A stretch of DNA of 64,000 nt from Geomobilibacter sp964432205 (GTDB lineage Bacteria; Desulfobacterota; Desulfuromonadia; Geobacterales; DSM-12255): positions 91,631 through 155,630 of the forward strand of contig CAYSMK010000010.1 in NCBI GenBank assembly GCA_964432205.1, written 5' to 3'. The translations under genes and the position numbers were made by a program. This document shows, piece after piece, positions 28,045 through 36,465 of this stretch (the first letter of the stretch is position 1; every line of letters starts with the position of its first letter). The notes beneath the pieces are model-generated. The model saw nothing but the letters and a program-made list of their open reading frames with translations, was not told the DNA's origin and did not search any database.

Positions 28045-29256
28045 ATGCCTAAGTTCAGCTGGGAAGCCAGAACAAAGACTGGGGCGGCGCAGAAAGGGGT
28101 CATGGAGGCCGACAACGCCGGAGCCGTGGAAACGCAGCTGAAGCGGTACGGTTTTACCGGCATCACGATCAAGGAGGAAAAGAAGGGGGGAGGGGCTTCC
28201 TTCAGCTTCGGCAAGAAGAAGGTGGATACCAAGGACCTGGTGGTATTCACCCGCCAGTTTGCCACCATGATCGATTCCGGCCTTCCCCTGGTGCAGTGTC
28301 TCGACATCCTCTCCGGACAGCAGGAAAACAAGACCTTCAAAGAGTGCCTGCTGAAGGTCAAGGAATCGGTGGAGAGCGGCTCGACCTTTGCCGATGCCCT
28401 TTCCAAGCACCCGACCATCTTTGACCAGCTCTACGTAAACCTGATCGCGGCCGGTGAGGTGGGGGGTATCCTGGATACCATCCTGAACCGCCTTGCTGCC
28501 TACATCGAGAAGGCGATGAAACTGAAGAAGCAGGTGAAGGGAGCCATGGTCTACCCGGCCACCATCATGGCCATTGCGGTCATCGTGGTCGGCGTCATCC
28601 TGGTCTTTGTCATTCCGACCTTTGCCAAGATGTTTGCCGACTTCGGCGGCGAGCTCCCGGCGCCGACCAAGTTCGTCATCGCCCTGAGCAACTTCCTCAA
28701 GAAGTATATTTTGGTGATCATCGGTATCTTCTATGGGATCTCCTATGTCATCAAGAAGTACTATGCAACAACCGATGGCCAGCGAAAGATCGACCGCATC
28801 CTCCTGCGCGCCCCCATTGTCGGTATCCTGATCCGCAAGGTGGCAGTGGCCAAGTTCACCCGGACGCTGGGCACCATGATATCGAGCGGCGTGCCGATCA
28901 TGGACGGCCTGGAGATCGTTGCCAAGACGGCCGGGAACAAGATCGTCGAAGAGGCGATCTACAAGGTTCGTCAGGCCATTTCCGAAGGTAAGACCATTGC
29001 CGATCCGCTGGCGGAGAGCGGCGTGTTTCCGGCCATGGTGGTGCAGATGATCGCGGTTGGCGAGGCGACAGGGGCCATGGACACCATGTTGAACAAGATC
29101 GCCGACTTCTACGATGACGAGGTGGATGATGCGGTCTCAAACCTCACCTCCATGATGGAGCCGCTCCTGATGGTCTTTCTCGGGACGACGGTCGGTGGTC
29201 TCGTTATCGCCATGTATCTTCCGATCTTCAAGCTTGCGGGGGCCGTCGGCGGTTAA
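28045..29256 (+). CDS. pilC: Type IV pilus inner-membrane platform protein PilC
   Basis: 403 residues with the duplicated T2SSF domain: FTRQFATMIDSGLPLVQCLDIL in the first half and FTRTLGTMISSGVPIMDGLEIV in the second, each followed by an AGE or VGE motif (NLIAAGEVGGIL, QMIAVGEATGAM). Three membrane helices, the last near the C-terminus (MVFLGTTVGGLVIAMYLPIF). It couples the PilB and PilT motors to the growing or shrinking pilus. It follows pilT by 67 bases and abuts pilS. Confidence 0.96.
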   Translation: MPKFSWEARTKTGAAQKGVMEADNAGAVETQLKRYGFTGITIKEEKKGGGASFSFGKKKVDTKDLVVFTRQFATMIDSGLPLVQCLDILSGQQENKTFKECLLKVKESVESGSTFADALSKHPTIFDQLYVNLIAAGEVGGILDTILNRLAAYIEKAMKLKKQVKGAMVYPATIMAIAVIVVGVILVFVIPTFAKMFADFGGELPAPTKFVIALSNFLKKYILVIIGIFYGISYVIKKYYATTDGQRKIDRILLRAPIVGILIRKVAVAKFTRTLGTMISSGVPIMDGLEIVAKTAGNKIVEEAIYKVRQAISEGKTIADPLAESGVFPAMVVQMIAVGEATGAMDTMLNKIADFYDDEVDDAVSNLTSMMEPLLMVFLGTTVGGLVIAMYLPIFKLAGAVGG

Positions 29257-30896
29257 TGCCCGACCGCAAACGCCTCGCATGGTTCATTCTGGCCAGGCTG
29301 GTGGTGGTGGGGCTGGTGCTCGCCTCCATCAGCCTGCTCCAGGCCGGTGAACCCGACTTCGTCGGTTACCCGGGCGGCTTCAGAAGGCTGATTACCGCCA
29401 CCTGCCTCTTCTCGCTGGTCTCACTGGTCACGCTCCGCCTCTCGGCACGAATCAATACGACTCTGGCTTATCTCCAGATCATCTGGGACCTGCTGTTCAT
29501 CACGCTCCTGATCCTTTTGACCGGCGGTACCGCTTCTTCCTACCCGTTTCTCTACCTCCTCGTCATCATCAGTGCCGGCTTTCTGCTGGCCAGGCGGGAA
29601 GCCTTCTACACCGCCTGTCTCTGCGGCATTCTGTACGGTGCGATAGTTGACCTCCAGTTCTACGGCCGGCTGGCCCAGTTCGGTCTCAGCCCGGTCCCGG
29701 CCCAGCAGTTGGGTGCACGGCAGCTCTTGGTGACGATCTTCATCAATGTCCTGGCATTCACGCTGACCGCCGTGCTGACCGGCATCCTCGCCGAACGGGC
29801 GCGCAGGAGCGAGAGCGCCCTGCAGGAGAGGGAGATCGACTATGCCGAACTGGAACATCTCAACAGCACCATCGTCTCCAACCTGGAGAGCGGTCTCCTT
29901 ACCGTCAATATCCAGGGCCGAATCAGGGTGTTCAACAGCTATGCCGCGAAACTGACCGGAGTTTCCCAGGAAGAGGCGTATGATCGGCCGTTGACCGAGG
30001 TAATACCGGCATTTCTCCCGTATATGGGGCTCAGCAACCGGTTTCAGCGTGAGGAGATCGAGCACCTGACCCGCAACGGGGAACGGAAGATCTTCGGCTT
30101 CAAGTCCGTGCCGTTTACCGATAACGAGGGGAATCGCCTGGGGGTGATCATCGATTTCCAGGACCTGACCAGGCTGAAGGAGATGGAGTCGGAACTGAAG
30201 CGCGCGGACCGCCTGGCAGCCATTGGCGGCATGGCGGCACGGCTGGCGCACGAAATCCGCAATCCGCTGGCCTCCATCAGCGGTTCCGTCCAACTCATTG
30301 CCCAGGGTGAGGAGGTCGCGGAGCAGGATCGCGCGTTACTGGAGATCGTGCTCAGGGAAACCGACCGGCTGAACGGACTGATCAGTGAGTTTCTTTCCTA
30401 TGCCCGGCCGTCGGCACCGGTTGCTGTCCCGCTGAACCTGGCCGACCTGGTGACCAGCCTGATGGCACTTCTTTCCATGGACCAGCGGTTTGCCGGGGTT
30501 GAGGTCCGGAAAGGGATACCGGCCGATATGATGGTAACCGCTGACCCGGGCCAACTGGAGCAGGTGCTCTGGAACCTGCTGGTGAATGCGGCCGAGGCCA
30601 TGGACGGCAGAGGCTACATCGATATCAGTGCCTGCGGGTCGCTCCCCTATCCGGAACTGGGACTGAGCCCGGCCACGCGCATCACGGTCCGCGACAGCGG
30701 CAGCGGTATGACCGAAGAGGAGCGGAGGCTGATCTTCGAGCCGTTTTTCACGACCAAATCCGGGGGAACCGGCCTGGGGCTGGCGACCGTGTACCGGATC
30801 ATCGAGGCCCATGGCGGACGTATCCTGGTGGAGAGCAGCAAGGGAGAGGGGACCAGCTTCACCATTCTCCTCCCCGAACTGCCTCCAGATGACTGA
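29256..30896 (+). CDS. pilS: Sensor histidine kinase PilS
   Basis: 546 residues; the start ATG overlaps the pilC stop by one base (TAATG). Six N-terminal membrane helices (about 1-175), a PAS domain (about 210-320: NLESGLLTVNIQGRIRVFNSYAAKLTGVS), the HisKA dimerisation helix with phosphorylatable His332 in AHEIRNPLASISGSVQLIAQ, and an HATPase with N box QVLWNLLVNAAEAM and G boxes DSGSGM and GGTGLGLATV. In Pseudomonas, PilS senses unassembled pilin in the membrane and sets PilR-driven pilA transcription; the cognate signal here is presumed similar. Confidence 0.95.
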   Translation: MPDRKRLAWFILARLVVVGLVLASISLLQAGEPDFVGYPGGFRRLITATCLFSLVSLVTLRLSARINTTLAYLQIIWDLLFITLLILLTGGTASSYPFLYLLVIISAGFLLARREAFYTACLCGILYGAIVDLQFYGRLAQFGLSPVPAQQLGARQLLVTIFINVLAFTLTAVLTGILAERARRSESALQEREIDYAELEHLNSTIVSNLESGLLTVNIQGRIRVFNSYAAKLTGVSQEEAYDRPLTEVIPAFLPYMGLSNRFQREEIEHLTRNGERKIFGFKSVPFTDNEGNRLGVIIDFQDLTRLKEMESELKRADRLAAIGGMAARLAHEIRNPLASISGSVQLIAQGEEVAEQDRALLEIVLRETDRLNGLISEFLSYARPSAPVAVPLNLADLVTSLMALLSMDQRFAGVEVRKGIPADMMVTADPGQLEQVLWNLLVNAAEAMDGRGYIDISACGSLPYPELGLSPATRITVRDSGSGMTEEERRLIFEPFFTTKSGGTGLGLATVYRIIEAHGGRILVESSKGEGTSFTILLPELPPDD

Positions 30897-30949
30897 TTCA
30901 ACCAACCTGCGACAATAGTTTTCCCATGTCAGACCTGAAGGTGAACCCA

Positions 30950-32326
30950 ATGAGCGCACAGATCCTGGTGGTGGATGACGAACTGAGCATGCGGGAGTTT
31001 CTCTCGATCCTCCTGCAGCGTGAAGGGTATGAAACAACCTTGGCCGAGAATGCCGAGGCTGCCCTGACCATGCTCGCTTCCGGCAGTTTCGATCTGGTCG
31101 TGTCGGACGTGAACATGCCGGGGTTGAACGGCATCGCGCTCCTGGAGCGGATCAGGCTGATATCCCCGGAGACCGAGGTGTTGCTGGTGACCGCCTACTC
31201 CACGGCTGCCCAGGCGGTGGAGGCGATGAAGCTCGGCGCCTACGATTACATCGCCAAACCGTTCAAGGTGGAAGAGATCAAGGTCCTGGTCAGAAACGCC
31301 CTGGCAAAACGGGCGCTGCAGCAGGAGAACACGCGGCTTAAGAAAGAGGTGGCCGACCGGTTCAGCTTCGGCGGCCTGGTTGGGAAGAGCGGTGTGATGC
31401 GCGATGTCTGCACCCTGATCGAAAAGGTGGCCGCCAGTACGGCCAATGTGCTGATTTTTGGCGAGAGCGGGACCGGCAAGGAACTGGTCGCCCGGGCGAT
31501 CCATTTCAACGGTCCGCGGCGTGGGCGGCCGTTCGTGGCGGTCAACTGCGGGGCGATTCCCGAGACCCTCATGGAGAGCGAGCTGTTCGGCCACCGGAAG
31601 GGGGCATTTACCGGCGCCATTGCCGATCATGCCGGGCTGTTCGAGCAGGCCGACAACGGCACCCTGTTCCTGGACGAGATCGGCGAGCTTCCGATCCAGC
31701 TGCAGGCCAAGCTCCTGCGGGTCATCCAGGACCGGGACGTGCGCCGGATCGGCGGGACCGAGGCGAGGAAGGTCGATGTCAGGATCGTGGCCGCCACCAA
31801 CCGTGACCTGGAAGGAGATGTCCGCCAGGGACTGTTCCGGGAGGACCTCTTTTACCGGCTCAACGTGGTGCAGGTGTCCATCCCGCCGCTGAGGGAGCGG
31901 CCGGAGGACATTCCTCTCCTCGTGGAGCACTTCTCCCGCAAGCATACCCAGCTCCCCCCGGGCGGGGAGTGCATTACGCCGGAGGCCCTGAAGCTGCTCA
32001 TGGCCTATCCGTTCCCGGGGAACGTGCGGGAGCTGGAGAACCTGGTGGAGCGGGCCGTGGCGCTGGGGGACAGGATCATCACCAGTGATTCCCTTCCCCC
32101 CCAGGTCGTACGGCCGCAGCCGGCCCAGGCCTGTGGCGAACTGAACGATCTTCCCGCCGGCGGCATGGATCTGGAGCGGTTTCTTGACGGGATAGAGAAG
32201 CAGTTTCTCCTTCAGGCCCTGGAGCGGGCCGGCGGGGTGAAGAAGAAGGCGGCCGCCCTGCTCGGGCTCACCTTCCGCTCCTTCCGCTACCGCCTGGCCA
32301 AGTTCGGCATGGACGACGAGCAGTGA
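30950..32326 (+). CDS. pilR: Sigma-54-dependent response regulator PilR
   Basis: 458 residues from ATG 30950, preferred over an ATG at 30926 because AAGGTG lies six bases upstream and the receiver begins at once (QILVVDDELSMREFL). Phosphoacceptor Asp53 in VVSDVNMPG. The AAA+ domain has Walker A GESGTGKE and the sigma-54 contact loop GAFTGA within HRKGAFTGAIADHAGLFEQA, then a Fis-type helix-turn-helix (ALERAGGVKKKAAALLGLTFRSFRYRL). It activates RpoN promoters; the classical target is pilA. No pilA follows it here. Confidence 0.96.
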   Translation: MSAQILVVDDELSMREFLSILLQREGYETTLAENAEAALTMLASGSFDLVVSDVNMPGLNGIALLERIRLISPETEVLLVTAYSTAAQAVEAMKLGAYDYIAKPFKVEEIKVLVRNALAKRALQQENTRLKKEVADRFSFGGLVGKSGVMRDVCTLIEKVAASTANVLIFGESGTGKELVARAIHFNGPRRGRPFVAVNCGAIPETLMESELFGHRKGAFTGAIADHAGLFEQADNGTLFLDEIGELPIQLQAKLLRVIQDRDVRRIGGTEARKVDVRIVAATNRDLEGDVRQGLFREDLFYRLNVVQVSIPPLRERPEDIPLLVEHFSRKHTQLPPGGECITPEALKLLMAYPFPGNVRELENLVERAVALGDRIITSDSLPPQVVRPQPAQACGELNDLPAGGMDLERFLDGIEKQFLLQALERAGGVKKKAAALLGLTFRSFRYRLAKFGMDDEQ

Positions 32327-32522
32327 GTCCGGTTGCGACCTATTCTGTCGCCCATTCGTGGTAACCTTTCCCTATCCGTTGCGACAGAGGAAGAACCGGA
32401 AAATCTCCCGATGCCCCCCTCCAGCGCACTCCTCCCTTCTTTTGTTCGTCATCACCTGCGCCGGCAGGAATGGTTGATGTGGTGGATCATAAGTGATACA
32501 CTTTGTGGCGAGGAGGTGTGCC

Positions 32523-32750
32523 ATGCCCGCAAAAAACCCGAGAATAAACGTTGTGCTTGAAAAGCCCCTGTACAACGCCGTGCACGATCTGGCAGAAGAC
32601 GAAGGGCTTTCCATGTCGATGCTGATGCGGGACCTAGTCAGGGAAGCCCTCGAACTCCGTGAGGACAGGGCTCTGGCTGCTTTTGCCGCGGAACGGGAGA
32701 AAGGATTCGACCGTCGCACGGCCCTCAGCCACGATGACGTCTGGGGGTAG
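32523..32750 (+). CDS. Ribbon-helix-helix type antitoxin
   Basis: 75 residues from ATG 32523 with a strong GAGGAGG ribosome site. The N-terminal PRINVVLEKPLYNAVHDLAEDEGLSMSMLMRDLVREAL fits a ribbon-helix-helix DNA-binding dimer; the tail (FDRRTALSHDDVWG) would wrap the toxin. It is followed after one base by a RelE-type gene, the standard order antitoxin-toxin. It should repress its own promoter in the preceding 190 bases; no perfect dyad stands out there. Confidence 0.87.
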   Translation: MPAKNPRINVVLEKPLYNAVHDLAEDEGLSMSMLMRDLVREALELREDRALAAFAAEREKGFDRRTALSHDDVWG

Positions 32751-32751
32751 C

Positions 32752-33027
32752 ATGCCTTTCCCGGTTATCTACCATCCTGACGTGAAGAAACAGGATATTC
32801 CGAAACTGAGTGGCGATGTCCGTGACCGGATCAGGAAGGCGATAGAGACACGCCTCATGATCGCTCCCCACGACTATGGCGAACCCCTGCGCAAGACCCT
32901 CAAGGGATACTGGAAGATGAGGGTCGGGGACTACCGGGTTGTCTTTCGCGTCGATGGAGAAGATATCCTCGTCCTCGGCATCTGTCACCGCAAGGATGTC
33001 TACCCTCTGATGGAGAAGAGGCACTAA
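32752..33027 (+). CDS. RelE/ParE-superfamily toxin
   Basis: 91 residues. PFPVIYHPDVKKQDIPKLSGDVRDRIRKAIETRLMIAP followed by PLRKTLKGYWKMRVGDYRVVFRVDGEDILVLGICHRKDVY is the compact RelE-like fold, with the basic strand RVGDYRVVFRV and terminal HRKDVY typical of ribosome-dependent mRNA interferases. Begins one base after the antitoxin stop and ends six bases before recC. Whether it cuts mRNA (RelE) or targets gyrase (ParE) cannot be settled from sequence; the HRKDVY end favours RelE. Confidence 0.88.
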   Translation: MPFPVIYHPDVKKQDIPKLSGDVRDRIRKAIETRLMIAPHDYGEPLRKTLKGYWKMRVGDYRVVFRVDGEDILVLGICHRKDVYPLMEKRH

Positions 33028-33033
33028 CGTACC

Positions 33034-36000
33034 ATGTCCCTGACCATCATCTCCAGTAACCGGATGGAGTCGCTTGTCGACTCCCTGGCCGCGACCGTGG
33101 CCCGTCCCCTGGCGTCGCCGCTCGTGCCCGAGACCATCGTGGTCCAGAGCGCCGGCATGGAGCGGTGGCTGGCCATGGAGCTTGCCAGACGCTTCGGGGT
33201 CTGGGCCAATGGCGATTACCCGTTTCCCAACGCCTTTGTCTGGCGGCTCTTTCGGGACATCCTCGGCAATATCCCCGACGAGTCCCCCTTTTCTCCCGAT
33301 CTCCTGACCTGGCGCCTGATGGACCTGCTCCCGTCTCTGGCCGGCCGCGCCGGTTTCGAGCCGATCGCCGCCTACCTGGCCAACGACCGGGGCGGGCTGA
33401 AGCTCTTCCAACTGGCGGAGCAGATCGCCGACACCTTCGACCAGTACACCCTGTTCCGCCCCGAGATGCTCGCTGCCTGGGAAGCGGGGAAGGGGAGCGA
33501 CTGGCAGCCGCTCCTCTGGCGCGAACTGGTAACGGCCTGTGGCAGCGAGCACCGCGGCCGCCTCCTGGACCGCTTTCGGCAGACCCTGGCGAGCCGAGGC
33601 TTCATTGGCGCCAGCATACCGGCACGGGTTTCGGTCTTCGGGGTCTCCTACCTGCCGCCGTTTCACCTGGAATTCCTGGTGCAGCTCAGCCGCCATACCG
33701 ACATCCGGCTCTTCGTCCTCTCCCCCTGCCGGGAGTACTGGGCCGACATCGTTTCAAGGCGGCAGCTGGCAAAGGCCTCGAACGCGGAGCAGGGGGAGCC
33801 GTTCGAGGGGAACCCGCTCCTTGCCTCCCTCGGCCGGCTCGGCCGCGACTTCTCCGACCTGATCCTCTCCCACGACCAGGCGCAACTGGTCACCAGCGAG
33901 GCCTACCGGGAACCGGCCGGCGGATCGCTCTTGCAGGCCGTGCAGCGGGACATCCTCCAGCTCCGTGACCCGGCAGTGGAGGAGCCGGGCCGGTTTTCGG
34001 CCGACGCCGCCGGGATGCAGATCCTCTCCTGCCACTCCCCCATGCGGGAGGTCGAGGTCCTCCACGACCATCTTCTCGCCCTCCTTAACAACGATCCGAC
34101 CCTCACCCCCCGGGACATCCTGGTGATGACCCCGGACATCGAGGCCTATGCCCCCTATGTCGCGGCCGTCTTCGATGGGGTCCAGGAGCCGGCCAGGCGG
34201 GTGCCGTACTCCGTCGCGGACCGGAGCATCCGCTGCCAGGGGCATCTGGCCGAGGCCGTGATGGCGGTCCTCGACCTGGTCGGGAGCCGGTTCGGCGTGA
34301 CCAGGGTCTTCGACCTGCTCTCCCTCCCCGCCGTGCACCAGCGGTTCGGCATCGCCAGGGACGACCTGGAGACCATCCGCGACTGGCTCGCCGAGACCAG
34401 GGTCCGCTGGGGGATCGACCAGGCGGACCGGGAGCGAAGCGGCCTCCCCCCCTTCGGGGAGAACAGCTGGCGGGCCGGACTGGATCGCCTCCTCCTCGGC
34501 TATGCCATGCCGCGCGAGGGGGACCGGCTCTTCCAGGGCATCCTCCCCTATGACCTGGAGGGGGACGGGCCGAGGCTGCTCGGGCAGTTCCTGGCGTTCG
34601 CCGAGGCCCTCTTCGCAGCAGCCGACCGGCTCAGGACGCCCCGGACTCCGGGGCAGTGGGGTGAGGAGCTTGGCCGGATCATGGCGGAGTTCATCGTCCA
34701 GGACGAGGAGACGGCCAGGGAGGCGTCGGCCATGGGCATACTGCAGGAGAGGCTCCTGCAGAACCGGGAGGTGGCAGGCTTCGACGGGGCGGTGACACTG
34801 GAGCTGTTCCGCTACTGGTTAGGCCGGCAGCTGGAGAAGGCCGAACAGGGGATGGGGTTCATCACCGGCGGCGTCACCTTCTGCGCCATGCTGCCGATGC
34901 GGAGCATCCCGTTCCGGGTGATCGCCCTGATCGGGATGAACGAAGGCGCCTTCCCCCGCCAGAACCGTCCCCCCGGCTTCGACCTGATCGCAAAAGAGCG
35001 GCGCCGGGGCGACCGGTCGCTGCGGGACGAGGACCGCTACCTGTTTCTGGAGGCGATTCTCTCGGCCCGGGAGCACCTTTACCTCAGCTACGTCGGCCAG
35101 AGCATCAGGGACGGGAGCGAGATGCCGCCGTCGGTCCTGGTGAGCGAGCTGCTCGATTATCTCGACAGCGGCTACCGGGTCGACGGCCGGGAACCGTCCA
35201 GGGTCCTGGTCAGGCACCACCGGCTCCAGCCGTTCAGCCCCGCCTACTTCGACAGGAGTTCCGGGCTGTTCAGCTTTTCCGAGGAGAACCTGGCCGCGAT
35301 CAGGGCGAGGGAGCAGGGGGGGGCGGTCAGCGGCGAGTTTCTCACCACGCCGCTCGTGCTGCCGGAGAATGAGGGGTGGGAGGTCTCCCTGGCCGGACTG
35401 CTCCGCTTCTATGACAACCCGGCCCGCTTCTTCCTGGTGGACCGGCTCGGCATCCGTCTCGAACAGGCGGCCGACCCCCTGGACGAGCGGGAGCCGTTCG
35501 CCGTGGCAGGGCTCGATGCCTACGCCATCCGTACCCGGCTGCTCGACCTGGCCCTGGCCAACGTTCCACCCCGGGAAGCGCTGCCGGTCATCCGCGCCGA
35601 AGGGCTCTTGCCGCCGGCCCGCCACGGCGAGATACTCTTTGCCGCCCTTGCCGCCGAGGTGGAGGAGTTCAGTCGGGAGATGCGCGCACATATGGCCGGC
35701 TGCCCTTCACTGGAGCCGCTGGACTTCTCCCTGGAGATCGGCCGCTACCGGCTCTCGGGGCGGCTCGACCGGATCTGGCCGGGGCGCCTCATCCGCGGCC
35801 GCTGTGCGCGGCTGAAGGCCAGGGACCGGATCAGGGGGTGGATCGAGCATCTGGTCCTCAACGCCGTCGCCGCTGACGGGTATCCCTGCGAGAGTGTGCT
35901 CTGCATGCTGGACGGCACGGAATGCTTCTCGCCGGTGGCAGATGCCCCGGAACTCCTGGCCGTACTCCTCGACCGGTATCGCCAGGGGCTGTGTCAGCCG

Positions 36001-36216
36001 CTGCGCTTCTTTCCCGAATCGTCCCTGGCCTATGCCAACAGACAGGAGTGGAACCTGGCACGGGCGCGGCAGCGATGGGAGGGGTCGGAGTTCATTACCG
36101 GCGAGGGGCGCGACCCGTATTTCGACCTCTGCTTCGGCAAGGCCGACCCGTTTGCGGCCGAATTCGACCGGCTGGCCCGGGAGGTTCTCGGACCGCTCGT
36201 GGCCCACAGGCAGTAA
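33034..36216 (+). CDS. recC: Exodeoxyribonuclease V subunit gamma (RecC)
   Basis: 1060 residues, close to E. coli RecC. The N-terminus LTIISSNRMESLVDSL and VVQSAGMERWLAMELARRFGVWAN are RecC hallmarks, with FGVSYLPPFHLEFLVQLSRHTDIRLFVLSPCREYWAD further on. The helicase-like and nuclease-like folds are inactivated in this subunit, which splits the duplex and reads the Chi sequence. The ATG is six bases after the toxin gene, so a transcript from the toxin-antitoxin promoter would run into it. Followed, after a 249-base gap, by recB. Confidence 0.95.
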   Translation: MSLTIISSNRMESLVDSLAATVARPLASPLVPETIVVQSAGMERWLAMELARRFGVWANGDYPFPNAFVWRLFRDILGNIPDESPFSPDLLTWRLMDLLPSLAGRAGFEPIAAYLANDRGGLKLFQLAEQIADTFDQYTLFRPEMLAAWEAGKGSDWQPLLWRELVTACGSEHRGRLLDRFRQTLASRGFIGASIPARVSVFGVSYLPPFHLEFLVQLSRHTDIRLFVLSPCREYWADIVSRRQLAKASNAEQGEPFEGNPLLASLGRLGRDFSDLILSHDQAQLVTSEAYREPAGGSLLQAVQRDILQLRDPAVEEPGRFSADAAGMQILSCHSPMREVEVLHDHLLALLNNDPTLTPRDILVMTPDIEAYAPYVAAVFDGVQEPARRVPYSVADRSIRCQGHLAEAVMAVLDLVGSRFGVTRVFDLLSLPAVHQRFGIARDDLETIRDWLAETRVRWGIDQADRERSGLPPFGENSWRAGLDRLLLGYAMPREGDRLFQGILPYDLEGDGPRLLGQFLAFAEALFAAADRLRTPRTPGQWGEELGRIMAEFIVQDEETAREASAMGILQERLLQNREVAGFDGAVTLELFRYWLGRQLEKAEQGMGFITGGVTFCAMLPMRSIPFRVIALIGMNEGAFPRQNRPPGFDLIAKERRRGDRSLRDEDRYLFLEAILSAREHLYLSYVGQSIRDGSEMPPSVLVSELLDYLDSGYRVDGREPSRVLVRHHRLQPFSPAYFDRSSGLFSFSEENLAAIRAREQGGAVSGEFLTTPLVLPENEGWEVSLAGLLRFYDNPARFFLVDRLGIRLEQAADPLDEREPFAVAGLDAYAIRTRLLDLALANVPPREALPVIRAEGLLPPARHGEILFAALAAEVEEFSREMRAHMAGCPSLEPLDFSLEIGRYRLSGRLDRIWPGRLIRGRCARLKARDRIRGWIEHLVLNAVAADGYPCESVLCMLDGTECFSPVADAPELLAVLLDRYRQGLCQPLRFFPESSLAYANRQEWNLARARQRWEGSEFITGEGRDPYFDLCFGKADPFAAEFDRLAREVLGPLVAHRQ

Positions 36217-36296
36217 CTGAGTGAGGAGTGAGGAGTGAGGAGAAACCGCTGCCCGTGATCCAGTCTTTCACCCTTCGCCCTATAAACGGCATTTGA

Positions 36297-36446
36297 AACA
36301 CAGAGCCACAGAGAACACGGAGAAATACATGGGTTTTTTCAAGAAAAAGTATCAGCGGGCTGGTGGATACATGTATAGGGATACGTAATCATAACGTATC
36401 AATTTTCTCTTGATTTTCTCTGTGTCCTCCGTGGCTCCGTGTTTTC
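36297..36446. repeat. 150-bp imperfect inverted repeat of the CTCTGTG type, upstream of recB
   Basis: Left arm 36297-36325 (ACACAGAGCCACAGAG then ACACGGAGAAA) and right arm about 36414-36446 (TTTTCTCTGTGTCCTCCGTG then GCTCCGTGTTTTC) pair over about 29 positions with four mismatches. Just before it, at about 36221-36242, GAGTGAG is repeated three times in tandem. A smaller perfect dyad, GATACGT-N7-ACGTATC, is at 36380-36400. Related half-arms occur near 1.6 kb. No gene is seen in this gap. Confidence 0.7.
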
Positions 36447-36465
36447 AGTTAACAGGTTTAATACT

